Shown: positions 46,477-57,306 of the stretch, in pieces | Position numbering within the stretch: the first letter of the stretch is position 1 | How the letters are laid out: each line of letters opens with the position of its first letter | Assembly (NCBI GenBank): GCA_902806595.1 | Contig: CADCXC010000038.1 | Coordinates: 1,488,001-1,552,000 of the forward strand | Direction: 5' to 3' | Source of the DNA: Pyrenopolyporus hunteri | Lineage: Eukaryota > Ascomycota > Sordariomycetes > Xylariales > Hypoxylaceae | DNA length: 64,000 bases | The notes under the pieces: generated by a model | Told to the model about the DNA's origin: nothing | Seen by the model: only the letters and a program-made list of their open reading frames with translations | Databases searched by the model: none | Translations under genes and position numbers: made by a program

Positions 46477-47283
46477 TTATTTCGCTTCATCCCGCGGAGT
46501 TTCTTCATTGTTTTTGTCCGAGCCCGCGTCCCATATCCCGGGGTGGAAATCAAACCATCTTCTCATAACTCTTCCCACTTCTACAGTCCGACCAGCCCAG
46601 CCGCCTGCTTCCGCGTCTGGGCCGGGCCTCCGACCACCGCCGCTTAGGAACGGGACGTTTTCCCTCAGTAAGTTCTCAAAGGAAGATGCAGAGTTACGCT
46701 TCCGAGGCTCAATAAGGACCGCCGGCCACGACAACCGATGACCCAGCTCGACGATAATAGATGCCGAGTTGCTGATGCCCTGTGCGCTCCACTCGCTAGT
46801 GTCACGATGTATTTCTAGGAATCCGTATAGTAGTATACACGGCGAGTATATCCCAGTGGAGTTGAAGCCAGCCGGTGGAACGGGGACTTTTGAGTTATCT
46901 GGCGAAAAGACAGATAGGTAGGCGCGGAGATGGGTAACTGTGGGGGTGTAGATCACACGGATGTGCCGCGATACAGCTACCTGGTGTAGTGGGGAGGATA
47001 TAAGCTGGTGGTGTTGTTGGTGTTGATGCACGACTTGCTCCCGGCTGACATGGCGAACCTCCGGCTCCACCACAGAGTACGTAGTCTCTAGCGGCTGTTC
47101 CACGGGAACTACCTCCTCAGGACAAGCCGTCTCCCGGTGAACGTCATCCGCAAGGGCAGTAAGGAAGTCCTGTCGAGAAGAACATATAATGAGAGTGGTG
47201 GGATAGACGTGGTGGTTTAGGATGTAAGTGAGAAGCTCAGAAGGTAGTGCCGGAGAGAGGAATAGGAAAGGTGCCGAAGACAT
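46477..47283 (-). CDS. Conserved-looking protein of unknown function
   Basis: A single open frame of 268 residues from an ATG. I do not recognise the family with certainty. The N-terminal part (LPSELLTYILNHHVYPTTLI, then ICSSRQDFLTAL) and a later stretch (SASIIVELGHRLSWPAVLIE) look like alternating beta strands and helices of an alpha/beta fold; a RecA-like fold, as in small recombination or Elongator subunits, is possible but there is no Walker A motif. A His/Gln-rich segment (HQHQQHHQ) lies near residue 90. It converges on NUF2 with 196 bp between the stops and shares an upstream region of 447 bp with the AP-3 beta gene, transcribed the other way. Confidence 0.65.
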   Translation of the reverse strand: MSSAPFLFLSPALPSELLTYILNHHVYPTTLIICSSRQDFLTALADDVHRETACPEEVVPVEQPLETTYSVVEPEVRHVSREQVVHQHQQHHQLISSPLHQVAVSRHIRVIYTPTVTHLRAYLSVFSPDNSKVPVPPAGFNSTGIYSPCILLYGFLEIHRDTSEWSAQGISNSASIIVELGHRLSWPAVLIEPRKRNSASSFENLLRENVPFLSGGGRRPGPDAEAGGWAGRTVEVGRVMRRWFDFHPGIWDAGSDKNNEETPRDEAK

Positions 47284-47730
47284 GAATACTTTGAGTTTAT
47301 AAATGCCATTACTCCTTATGTTTTAAATTAAAGAAATAAGATATGTATACATGAGATGGCTATGATTTGTGAAAGCCCTAGGATATGATGATGTGACAGA
47401 AATAAGCTGTGAGGATGAAGGAATGTAATAGTGCTTCTAGGTATGTAGGTAGGTAGTATAAGCACCTAGAGTATAGCCTATAGCGGTACCTAAGTGTATA
47501 CTTGTAAGGGTCTATCGGCCCAGCTAAAATACCATTTCCACAAAAGGTCAGCGGTGGGAAAGCCCCGCCAAAAGCTCCAAGGCCTAGGACATTTACCTCA
47601 GGTACCGCATTACAGGTACCCCCAACTCTTCTTCCATCACCGACGTCACGCACCAAAGAACACGCACCTAAGAACACACACCATCAAACGCAACAGCTCC
47701 CGGGCTGCCTGCGCGTCCCTCCCTATAACC
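47284..47730. promoter_or_regulatory. Divergent intergenic region (unknown gene / AP-3 beta)
   Basis: 447 bp between two start codons pointing away from each other, so it must hold both upstream regions. A GTAGGTAGGTAG run lies near 47445-47457. No specific factor site is claimed. Confidence 0.55.
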
Positions 47731-50226
47731 ATGGAGTCGATCTCTCGGATATCTAACTTGCTTGAGAGCGGTAAGGAAGGATACCTCTGCCATACCTCTC
47801 CGAATATAACGCCGACCTCGACCGACTAACCTGCGTCTCGCACAGCTCGGGAGCTCACTCTCGATGCAGCCCAAGCCGCCCGAAGCTCTCGTAGCACCAC
47901 ACGATCATTACCCACCGCACAACTGAAGAAGCTGTTGGATAGCCGAAATGACCGCGAGGTGCTCGACGGACTGCGGCGTGTAATATCTGTACGCCTACGA
48001 GGCCTTGCTCGTCGAGTACTGGAGTGCGCCGACTGACCCCTTCTACTTAACCAGATGATGTATCGCCAGCAGAAAACGCTGCCATTCTTCTCCTCCGTCG
48101 TCAAGAACGTCGCCTCGCCGAACCTGGAAATCAAGAAGCTGGTGTACATATACCTGATACACCATGCCGAACAGGAGCCAGATATGGCCCTCTTGTCAAT
48201 TAATACGATTCAGAAGTCCCTGTCAGATACGAACCCCCAAGTGCGAGCCCTCGCCCTACGCACCATGTCCGGCATTCGGGTCCCCGTGATCAGCCAGATC
48301 GTCTCGTTGGCTATCAAGAAGGGTGTCGTCGACATGTCCCCTCACGTGCGAAAGGCGGCCGCTCTCGCTATACCGAAATGTTACCGTCTAGAACCGAACA
48401 CTTTACCCCAGCTTCTCGAATACCTGGCGACGCTCCTAGGCGACAAGCAGTACTTCGTCGCGGGCGCAGCAGTCAGCGCTTTCGTAGAAATATGCCCGGA
48501 CAGGGTGGACTTAATCCACAAGCACTATAGGAGCCTAGTCAAGAAAATCATAGACATGGACGAGTGGAGCCAGCTTGCGATGCTAAGGATGATGTCTATA
48601 TACGCGCGGAAGTGCTTCCCGAGGCGGACGAAGAGTGCCAACACGAAAGACAAGTCGGCCGATCTTCAAGACTTCTACGGGGAAGGTGTGTCGCAACCTA
48701 TCTCGGAAGGGGAACAGGTGGTCATACTCGACCCGGATCTCGTCCTATTACTCAATGGGATCAAACCACTCTTACAGAGTAGAAATCCCGGCGTAGTGGT
48801 GGCAGTGGCGCGTTGCTACGTGGACTTAGGCACCCCCGAATACATAAAAACCGCCGTCGGTCCGCTAGTCGCTCTTCTGCGTTCCGCGCAGGATATCCAA
48901 CAGATCGCCCTCTATAATATAGTTTCCGTTTGCCTCATACACCCGGAATCATTCGTTAAATACGCCTCCCACTTCCTCGTCCGCGCTACTGACACGGCTC
49001 CCGTATGGGAACTTAAGCTCGAGGTGCTCACACTAATCTTCCCTCATAGCCCTTTACATACGAAAAGTCTTATCCTCAACGAGCTCGAACACTTCTCGCG
49101 TGGGACAAACAAATTGCTGGTTCGTGAGGCAGTACGAGCTATTGGCCGTTGCGCGCAGGCAGATCCAGCGACCGCGCCCCGGTGTATGCGACTGTTGCTA
49201 GGACAAATTACAAGCCTTGACGGCACGCTGGCGGCCGAGTCCCTGACCGTGATCCGCCACCTTATCCAGCAAGAGCCCCAGGCGCACGTGGGAACCGTCG
49301 TGCGCCTGGCCAAAAATCTCGATTCGGCGACCGACCCTCAGGCACGTGCGACGATTATCTGGCTCGTGGGCGAATTCGCCGGTCTAAACGGCGAGGATAA
49401 TATTGCGGCTGACGTGCTACGTATACTCCTCAAAGAATTCGCAGACGAGTCTGAGATCGCCAAGCGGCAGATCGTCCTCCTCGCAGCGAAAGTTTATCTA
49501 CATCATCTCAATCGGACAGCAGAGGCGCAGAAATCAGAGGAAGAAAACACCGAGATTCCCCCGAATGCAGAAGATCATCCCATAGCCCGATTGTGGAATT
49601 ACGTTCTGCTACTCGTCCGTTACGATACATCGTACGATCTACGCGACCGTACGCGCTTATACAAAGCACTATTACACGTGCCTCAGCTCGCGACGCTAAT
49701 GCTACTCGCGCCCAAACCCGCTCCTCAGGCGCCTAGTCCGTCGGAGACGCGCAAAGGGTTCATGCTAGGTTCGTCAGCACTGGTGCTTGCCGGGGGCGGA
49801 GGCGTGCATGGCTTACGTGGGTATGAACCCCTACCAGACTGGGTCGAGGAAGGCAGGGAACCGGACCCTAACCTCCGGAATCAAGGGGGGGTCCGGAACG
49901 AGTACGGCGAAGAGAAAAGGGCCGTTCCCGCAGCGCAAATACTTGGAGATGCCTCTACAACCGCACAAGGCAATAGGAGTAATGGCCTTGCTGCTGCTGC
50001 TGCTGCTGGGACTGGGGCTAAGACTCTTGATGATTGGCTCGCTGAGGATGAGGAAGAGGATGGCGGCGGGGAAGAAGAAGCCGAGGATGAGGAAAGTGAA
50101 GAATTAGAAGAAGAAGAGTCTGAAGAGGAGTCTGAAGAGGAAGAGGAAGAAGAGGACGATGACGATGAGACTGATGAAGAATACGACAACGCCAAAGCCG
50201 AACTGGAGGGATTCCTAAGTGGCTAA
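47731..50226 (+). CDS. apl6: AP-3 adaptor complex beta subunit
   Basis: The large beta subunit of AP-3, which sorts cargo from the Golgi to the vacuole. Exon 1 is 47731-47770, intron 47771-47845, exon 2 47846-47988, intron 47989-48054, exon 3 48055-50226; 784 residues. Seen: MESISRISNLLES joined to ARELTLDAAQAARSS, PTAQLKKLLDSRNDREVLDG and MMYRQQKTLPFFSSVVKNVA, then the armadillo-like adaptin trunk (LVYIYLIHHAEQEPDMALLS, RALALRTMSGIRVP and on) to about residue 620. The C-terminus has a low-complexity hinge ending in a run of about 70 residues, mostly Glu and Asp. The two short N-terminal exons are supported by strong family conservation and phase. No separate ear domain follows the acidic tail. 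Confidence 0.93.
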
Positions 50227-50744
50227 TGTCGGACTATGTCCTACCCGTTTCTGCATTCTGCATGGCAAACAGGTTCGTTCAGAGGATAAACCAGCGTGGG
50301 GATAGGGGCATTGGGTCCGGTTATATAGAACGAAGCGTTATCAGAGTCCTTTTCGCGAGACTCCTTTAACATAATTAGAGGTCAGTAATATATTCAGCTA
50401 CTAAAAGCGAAGTACATCTTTCAGAAGTTCCACAGCTCACCCAGCCATCATAATATCGTAAAATACTCCAAAGAGAATAAGCACTGGTGCTTTGCGTAGG
50501 TACCTAAAGGTTTCATTGGCTGATAGGGGTACTCGAGTCTATACAGAGGTATGTATGTAATCCAAAAACGCTATGATATCTAAGCAGGTATGTAGGGAAC
50601 CGCGTCTATCCAATACCCATACAAGACGCTATCCATGTATATATGCAAAATACAAATCAAGCCAAGGGGGCTAGAACGCCGAATTCCTAACGAGCAGGAA
50701 AACAGCGAATGAGCCTGGTCCGCCAGATTCAGCAGCGTCGAACC
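50227..50744. other. Convergent intergenic region, 518 bp
   Basis: Lies between the 3' ends of AP-3 beta (+) and the RTA1-family gene (-). Nothing recognised beyond short AT-rich and GGTACCT-type stretches. Confidence 0.5.
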
Positions 50745-52156
50745 CTATACCTCCGCGGTCTCCGGCGCCGTCTTGGGCTCAGTCTGCGCGCCCTCGTCGC
50801 CCGGCGCGGCGGGCTCGGGCTCGGGCTTCTCGGGTCCCTTCTTCCGCTTGAACCGCTGTGCTTCGCGCTCGGCCATCGCCGGGAACAGCACGCCCGGCGG
50901 GAACGCGGTGAGTAGGATGACGGGGATGACGATGCAGCTGGTTTCGGGCGGTGTTAGTTAGTGCGCTAGTAAGGAGGTTCTGGATGTCTTGACTTTGAAA
51001 AAGGGGCTGGACTTACAATCCCTCGAGCACGACGAACGACGGCTCGTCCTGCATGATCGGGTTTCCCCATCCACCGGCCATCTCTGCGATACTAAACGTG
51101 GGCTCTCGTTAGCATACGTGCACCTTTATTTACACGAAGAAAGGGGAAACGAGGGATACAAGAAAGCAAACCGCGCAAATAAAAAGTAGGGTAAGATCTC
51201 ACCGGTAAATACACCTAATCAGGATCCCGCAATACGCCCCCGCCACCGCGTAGCAGAACATCCTAAAGCGGCGGTCATTCCACGTCCGCAGCGCCTCGGG
51301 CGGGGCCTGGCCGGCGCTCGCGCAGCGGCGGAACCGGGCGAAGTAGTCGGCGCAGACGAGGCCGAAGAAGGCGAGCACGGCGCACTGGAGCGCGATGCCG
51401 GCGATGATGACGCGGTCGCCGCTGAGCAGGAGCTGCGGGTTGTCGTAGCCGGCCGAGGCCGCGAGGCTGCCGCCGATGGCCTGCAGGACCAGGCACGAGA
51501 CGTCGGCCGGCACGAAGACGAGCGGGTACAGCCGCGGCCGGAAGCGCGAGAGCGACGGGCTCAGCGATAGCGTCGCGTGCTTGAGCGTCAGGTAGATCGA
51601 GATGCAGATCAGCGTCGGCGCGAGGATGATGGCGCAGATCTGCGTCTGGAAGGCGTCGGAGTTCCAGGGGTTCGAGTGTAGCTGCACGCGCGCTATGTAG
51701 CCTGTGCTGGTATATTAGCGGTGATGGTTATTATCATTATTTAGGGACGGATGGGTTCGGTAGATGAGGTAGGCAGGGAAGGATATCGATCGTGGTGGTA
51801 CTGAATCGGTGGGGTGGTGAGAATGAGTGAGTGAGATGAGGCTTGATTCGGGCTCGTATCACACCACACCACATTATATCGAGGAAGCAGGAAGCAAGAA
51901 AACATAGAGACCGCAACACACCTGCGAATTCCAGGATACACCCGGCGGCGAGAGCGGCCGAGTAACCCCAGGTCCTCTTCCAGATGCCGGTGCCGATGAG
52001 AATTATGATGCACAGGCCAAAGGCGGCGGCGAGGAAGGCATTCACGCCGAGATTAGGATAATAGCCCAGGACCGTGGCTTCGACCGGGCAGTACGGGCTG
52101 ACCTCCGTGCAGAGTTTGAAGGATATGCGCTCTGGCGCATCCGTACTATTCGACAT
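50745..52156 (-). CDS. RTA1-like seven-transmembrane protein
   Basis: Fungal RTA1-family membrane protein; members are linked to lipid translocation and resistance to lipophilic stress (family knowledge, substrate unknown). Exons 52156-51922, 51701-51203, 51091-51017 and 50937-50745 are joined by GT-AG introns of 220, 111, 79 bp; 333 residues. The ATG at 52156 begins MSNSTDAPERIS; the open frame further up starts at GTG. Seen: SPYCPVEATVLGYYPNLGVN before the first membrane helix, GYIARV across the first splice, the block AIILAPTLICISIYLTL, VPADVSCLVLQAIGGSLAAS, and IYRIAEMAGGWGN across the second splice. Seven hydrophobic segments are visible. The C-terminal tail is charged (KRKKGPEKPEPEP). 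All phases agree, and the first intron is long because of AT-rich filler. Confidence 0.88.
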
Positions 52157-53595
52157 GTTGTCGGTTTCTTCCTCTCTCACTCTCTCTCTCTTTCTCCTTT
52201 TTCTTCTTTTCTTTATCTATATCGTCCTTCGCACCCTGATATCGTTCAACCAGACCAGCTTGACTTTGGATTTTCGATATACTGAGGAGTTCAGATTCGG
52301 GGGGTAAGCGCTTATATGTATGTTGGACGTGAGTATGTATACCAAGACTTAAGCGAGTTGGCCCCGAATAGAAGCGTATCGTACCTATGCGTGTGGGTAG
52401 TAAAGAAAATAGATTAACAATAACACGATAAGCAGAATATAGCGAGAGCGGCCACAGCTAGAAGAACTAGAGCCGGATTGAATATGACAACAACTAAAAA
52501 GAGAGAGATTCAATTAAATGTTTAACGAAACCCAGCAGCATGGTACTCTAATAAAGGAGGAAAAAAAATGCGGCAGCCTCGTGGGATATTTCAGGCGACC
52601 GATCCCCATCGCGCCATGGCAATCTGATTCCTCGGCATCGTCGGTGGGGAGGTTTAAGTAAGTAGGCGGGTAGATAGGGCGTGTTGGAGGTGTTTAGGTA
52701 GAGGTGGATGCTCTGAGTGAAAGCGAATACGGGTAAGAGGGGGGCGTATAAGCGAATGGCGTATAGCGTATGGCATGAGGGATCCGATCGAGTGTATACT
52801 CACGAGAAGGTTACTAAAAACGGAAAAGGCGAAGAGATATCTTCAGGGCCAACAGGGTACGGATCGCTTAGACGATCTGACAAGATTGAAAGCCTACCAT
52901 ACCAGCATATAGCTACCACCTACCTATATGTGTGTATGTGCGAGACAGGGCTTCTAGAACGCCCATGCCCAGCTCGGTAAGTCTACCGAGTAAACGAAAC
53001 ATCATCTTCAATGCATCCTCTCCAAGAGCCAAGCCTCTTTCTCTTTATCGTAAATTGACTTCGGATGCATCATCGGACGTATTTCTAGTCAGCTATTTTG
53101 TATCACCTACCCAGCTTAGATATACCTGCGCCCGGATATTCGATGAAACGAGGAGCGACTGATGTGGCAAAAGAGTCAGATTCGGGTTCAGCGAGTAATC
53201 ATATTCGATACCTGAAGAAATTTATCTTGGGTTTAGATTGAACAGGGGAGTGGCAGAAGACCCCATTCTTTGGGCGGAAGAGGCCTTATCCGGGGACGCT
53301 ACGGCGTTAGCCTTACCCTCGCCGGACATCGCCCGGGCTTCTGGATCCGGGCCTTGCGGTCTAGCATACCATCTTGGAAGATCACTAGTACCTTAGCTTA
53401 CCCTGCCTCCTATGGACCCCCGGTTAATAACGAATAGTAAAATAAATATTAATGATGCTTGTTTAAATAAGAACGTACTTGATAAGGTAGCATGGTGACA
53501 TCATCGCTGATTTGAAGATACATATATCGAATGAGAGATCCCGTCAAATAAATCGGATAGGATTAGATGGTGTATTCATGATCTACCTACCTATC
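52157..53595. other. 1.4 kb intergenic DNA, no gene seen
   Basis: Upstream region of the RTA1-family gene, with a CT-rich run at about 52170-52215, then non-coding sequence to the 3' end of the dehydrogenase. Short open frames at 52717-53162 lack motifs. Confidence 0.5.
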
Positions 53596-54891
53596 TCATT
53601 CTTTACCGCCTATGAACCTATAGATGACGGAAAAGTCTCTGCCCTTGCATGTTTCTACTTTTTCCGCTTCCTCATAAACTTGCCGTGCTCGGTCGCCAAG
53701 CTCTAACTTTGCACCGGCCTCGTTTGCAGCAACGATGGCGAGCTTCAGATCCTTCTTCATCAGACCAATACCGAACCCGCCGGCGTAGTCGCGGCTAGCC
53801 GGTGCGTTTTCAACCACGCCCTTTACGGGATTATTGACTTCGCTCGGCCAGCACCGACCGGTACTAACGTTTATGACATTTGCCAACGTCTTTGGGTCGA
53901 GGCCCCATCTGATGCCAAGGTTCATCGCCTCCGCTGTCGCTATATTATTGATCGCTAGCAAGTAGTTGTTAGCGAGTTTAGCGCTGAGTCCGCTGCCTTG
54001 TGCGCCGCAGTGCAATACTCGCTTGCCCATCCGTAGCAAGATCAGTTCCAACCTCGGTACTAGCGCATCGGGAGCACCCAGCATGAACGTCAGCGTACCT
54101 GCGGCAGCACCTACTACACCGCCTGACATGGGAGCATCAACAAATTGGCCATGTTTCGCATCGGCAACCCATCCCGCAACCTCTTGGGATGACGAAGGGT
54201 CGATGGTGGAGCAATCGATGTAAATCCTGTGCTTCTTAGGTAAATCTGGAGACAACACCTCGCGGTACACACTCTTTACATGTGACGGTTCGGGCAGTAC
54301 CGTAATCACAATATCCTATGAAACTCCAGTTAGCGTGGAAGCCCATGCAGCGTTCCGACAATAAAGTAGACAATAAATAATCTCTTCAGAGGATTGGCTA
54401 TAAATAAAGGATTAATCACAGGAAGACCGGCAAGCCGGTCCCAACTTAGATCATAGATAGAACAGACTCATCATATGAGAGGGCGTTGAGATTAATAAGA
54501 ATAAGGAAAGAGTGAGAACGTACAGCTTCTTTTGTAGCATCATTCAAGTTGCGCGCAACCTCAACAGCAGCGCCGCCGGCTTGAGATTGCCCCATCTCCT
54601 CGGCTAGACGTTTTGTTGCATCAGTGTTGATATCAAACAGCTTTATGGAGTCACTCGGCGGGAGTTTTGACTGGAGGTTTTTGGCCATTTGGTACCCCTA
54701 TAAGTGTCTTTATTAGCCTCGTGGTCATGGCGTACTAGCAACATGAATAAATGCCCGAAATAACATACCATCTGACCCAGACCGATGAAGCCATAGCTTT
54801 CTAGCCGCTTTGGCGTTGCTGAGAAGGCTCGTCTTTGGGCTCTGAACAGACTCCGCGAAACTGAATATGCTCTCATGGTGGTAGATAGCAT
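53596..54891 (-). CDS. 3-hydroxyisobutyrate dehydrogenase, mitochondrial
   Basis: Oxidises 3-hydroxyisobutyrate to methylmalonate semialdehyde in valine breakdown, with NAD. Exons 54891-54769, 54697-54524 and 54315-53596, all phase 0, introns 72 and 208 bp; 338 residues. The first part (MLSTTMRAYSVSRSLFRAQR) is a typical mitochondrial targeting sequence; Met6 is an alternative start. Seen: the dinucleotide motif GFIGLGQM-GYQMAKNL across the first splice, DIVITVLPEP at the second, the substrate-binding signature DAPMSGGVVGAAAGTL, and GSGLSAKLANNYLL with the catalytic Lys. These are the hallmarks of the beta-hydroxyacid dehydrogenase family. Length fits the mitochondrial enzyme. Confidence 0.93.
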
Positions 54892-56095
54892 CTTTAAACA
54901 AATTCCGGGGCTAAAAATGAGACGGCCAGTGACAAGATTGCACGTGCGAGGCGTGGTAAATAAGTCAATTGGGGGGATTTCCCCAAGCTTTCCAAAGCCC
55001 TCGAATTCGCGGGGTATTTGGGGGCAGTCAGGGGCGTTAGGGGAGTTATCCGAGGAACGTAGAACCGATCATTGCCGGTCCTAAGCTTTTCCTAGGAGCC
55101 CCAGAAGGTCCAGTGACCTCGATGGGCCAAACCGTTCTGCAAGCGACGCATCGCCATACAGTTAGTTTGTAAAGGAATCTCAATCCATTTAACAATACCG
55201 TTAATATGCATCTCCAAGGGTGTTCGATGCAAATACCAGTGTGAATACTAGGAATCCATCCTTCAGAGACAGAAAAGCCTTCTTCTTCGGCTTCCGCTGC
55301 GATGGAAGGTTGAAATTGGGAAAGATGGAAAATAAAATGAGATTGTGAAAAAATTTTTGACCCTCGTCCACTTTGGATAGGTTACTTATTAAAGCTCGGG
55401 CCACAGGTTGAAAGTTGTGGATCCCTGTCGGCCTTTTTGAGTTCCCTGACATTCGCACATCTAGGCTTGTTTTAGTTTACCCTCAACTTACTGACATGCA
55501 CCGTAAGTTGAGCGCTAATGGGCCGCGCATTGGTGCTACAGCGCCGCTAACCAGGACACTACCTAGGTACGTAAGTACCTAGGCGCATACATAAGCCCCA
55601 AGTCGGATAGTACCTGTTGTGGGATGATTCTTTGTCAACAGTCTTTGTTAAGTCGGTCACTTAAGAGCCCTTCCTCCCCCCATGTAGACCTTTCTCCTGT
55701 ACTTTTACAATCGGGTAGTTGAGAAATCATTTATCAAGGCATCGATCTTACAGGAACCTCATGGGTCAGCGAATGAATTTTCTCTTTTCATTATGAAGTT
55801 CTGGGGACCTGTAGAGAGAGCGATCCCTCGTTTCTCGGGAGGGATCGTCAAAGGGGATGTATACATAAGCCATTCCGCATAGCTTCTCGAACTCAGAATC
55901 GGAGCAGATGATTCTGACAAACTTTAAAGGGGGTATGTGCAAAAACAAGAGGACGAGTAACCGAGTTTCTCCCCACCGACAACAGACCCCACCGAACACT
56001 CCCGCCGTATTGCGATAATGAGGAACAATATGAGGGGATACTAATGGGCTAAGCAATTAAAACACACTGGGTACGAGCAAAGTGGGAGTATTATC
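54892..56095. other. 1.2 kb intergenic DNA, no gene seen
   Basis: Upstream region of the dehydrogenase, then the 3' region of the Bqt4-like gene. A CCTAGGTACGTAAGTACCTAGG palindrome occurs at about 55562-55584. No coding signal. Confidence 0.5.
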
Positions 56096-57306
56096 CTAAA
56101 ACACCCCCATAACATACGGGATTAGAGCACTACACGCCGTCAGTCAGTTCACGATCCAGCCAGAATTACATCGTGGTTTAAAGGGACAAAAACTCACCCA
56201 ACCGCGAGGGTCGCGCTGAGACCAACCAGAGCCCGATTTCTGACACGCTCTTTTCTTAGTTGCACTTCAGTCTTAACCTTCTTAGACCTGGGCTCCTCCG
56301 GAACCTCAGCTGCTTGCTCGTCTTCTTCGTCTTCGTCGGCAGCGATCTCCTCGGCCTTTCGCTTGCCTTTCTTGCTGCTCGAGCCGGACGACGCTGCGGT
56401 TTCCGCCGCTGCGATCCTGACCATCTCCTTCGCCTCCTCGATCATGCGAGTAGCCTCGTCTGAGCTAGGTTCTCCGTTGAGAGGAAGTTCCACCTCGACG
56501 GCAGTTTGCGTCGTTTCGACGCCACCATGGAACTCGACTTCTTGGCCAACTTTGATCTGTACCTTCGGCTCCGCCTCGGCCGGCGCAAATACAACGGGAG
56601 GCTCCTTTTCAATGGTCTTGATAGACACATCTTCGGTAGCGGCGGTAGAAGCGGTATCTTCGTCGGTCCTGGTACCATTCGTAGCAGGCTCGACTTCTTC
56701 TTTCACGGGCGCTATATCGACGGGAGAGATCTGAGGCGCGGGAGCCTTAGTAGTCCGCTTCCGGGGAGACGCGATAGCCCGCTTCTTTGAGGGGCTAGCT
56801 GAACGGCGACCTCGCGTGCTACGGGGAAGCGATGACGGAGTCGGCGGCGCTAGTACGGGGTGCGTCGGCAGGGGAGCCTCATATTTCGGTGGCGCAGTGA
56901 TCTTCTTGGGAGGGCTATCCGGCGCGTTCGTAATGGCGATATCGGCCGGGTCTAGGAGCGCACAGATCCAGGGAGTGATTTGGTACTCTTCAGCAAGAGC
57001 CAAAGCTTGCTCGGGAGGGATCCAAACGTTCCCGGCAGTCTCCTCGTGGCTCGTTGTAGGCAGCGACTTGATGTACTTGCGCTCCATCTCCTCTTCTATC
57101 GCCTCAGCGTAGGGAAAAGTCGCCTTGAACATGCCAGTTGCAGAGACGAATCCATCCTGGCTGCGACGCATGAGGAAGTAGGAGTTAGGAGACGACTTAA
57201 AAATTCCCGAATTGATGCCCTTCGGTAAGGGAGCTCGCAGATGCGCATAGTCAAAGACGCCGAGGCTCGAGGGGTCAACGTCCCCTGCGGTGCCCGCTGC
57301 GACCAT
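56096..57306 (-). CDS. bqt4: Bqt4-like inner nuclear membrane protein (APSES/KilA-N-like domain)
   Basis: In fission yeast Bqt4 anchors telomeres to the nuclear envelope. Exon 1 is 57306-56198, the intron 56197-56130 (68 bp, GTGAGT...GTAG), exon 2 56129-56096 (34 bp, eleven codons plus stop); 380 residues. Seen: an APSES-like domain near 30-120 (SYFLMRRSQDGFVSATGMFK, EEEMERKYIKSL, GNVWIPPEQALALAEEY, TPWICALLDP), a long charged, disordered middle with basic SPSKKRAIASPRKR, then a C-terminal hydrophobic helix RALVGLSATLAVG continuing across the splice as ALIPYVMGVF. A terminal membrane helix after an APSES-like domain is the Bqt4 plan and argues against a soluble APSES transcription factor. Without the tiny last exon the helix would be truncated. 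Confidence 0.85.

Noticed and set aside
49881..50195. Poly-Ser frame opposite the AP-3 beta acidic tail
   Set aside because: Antisense reading of GAA/GAG/GAT codons.
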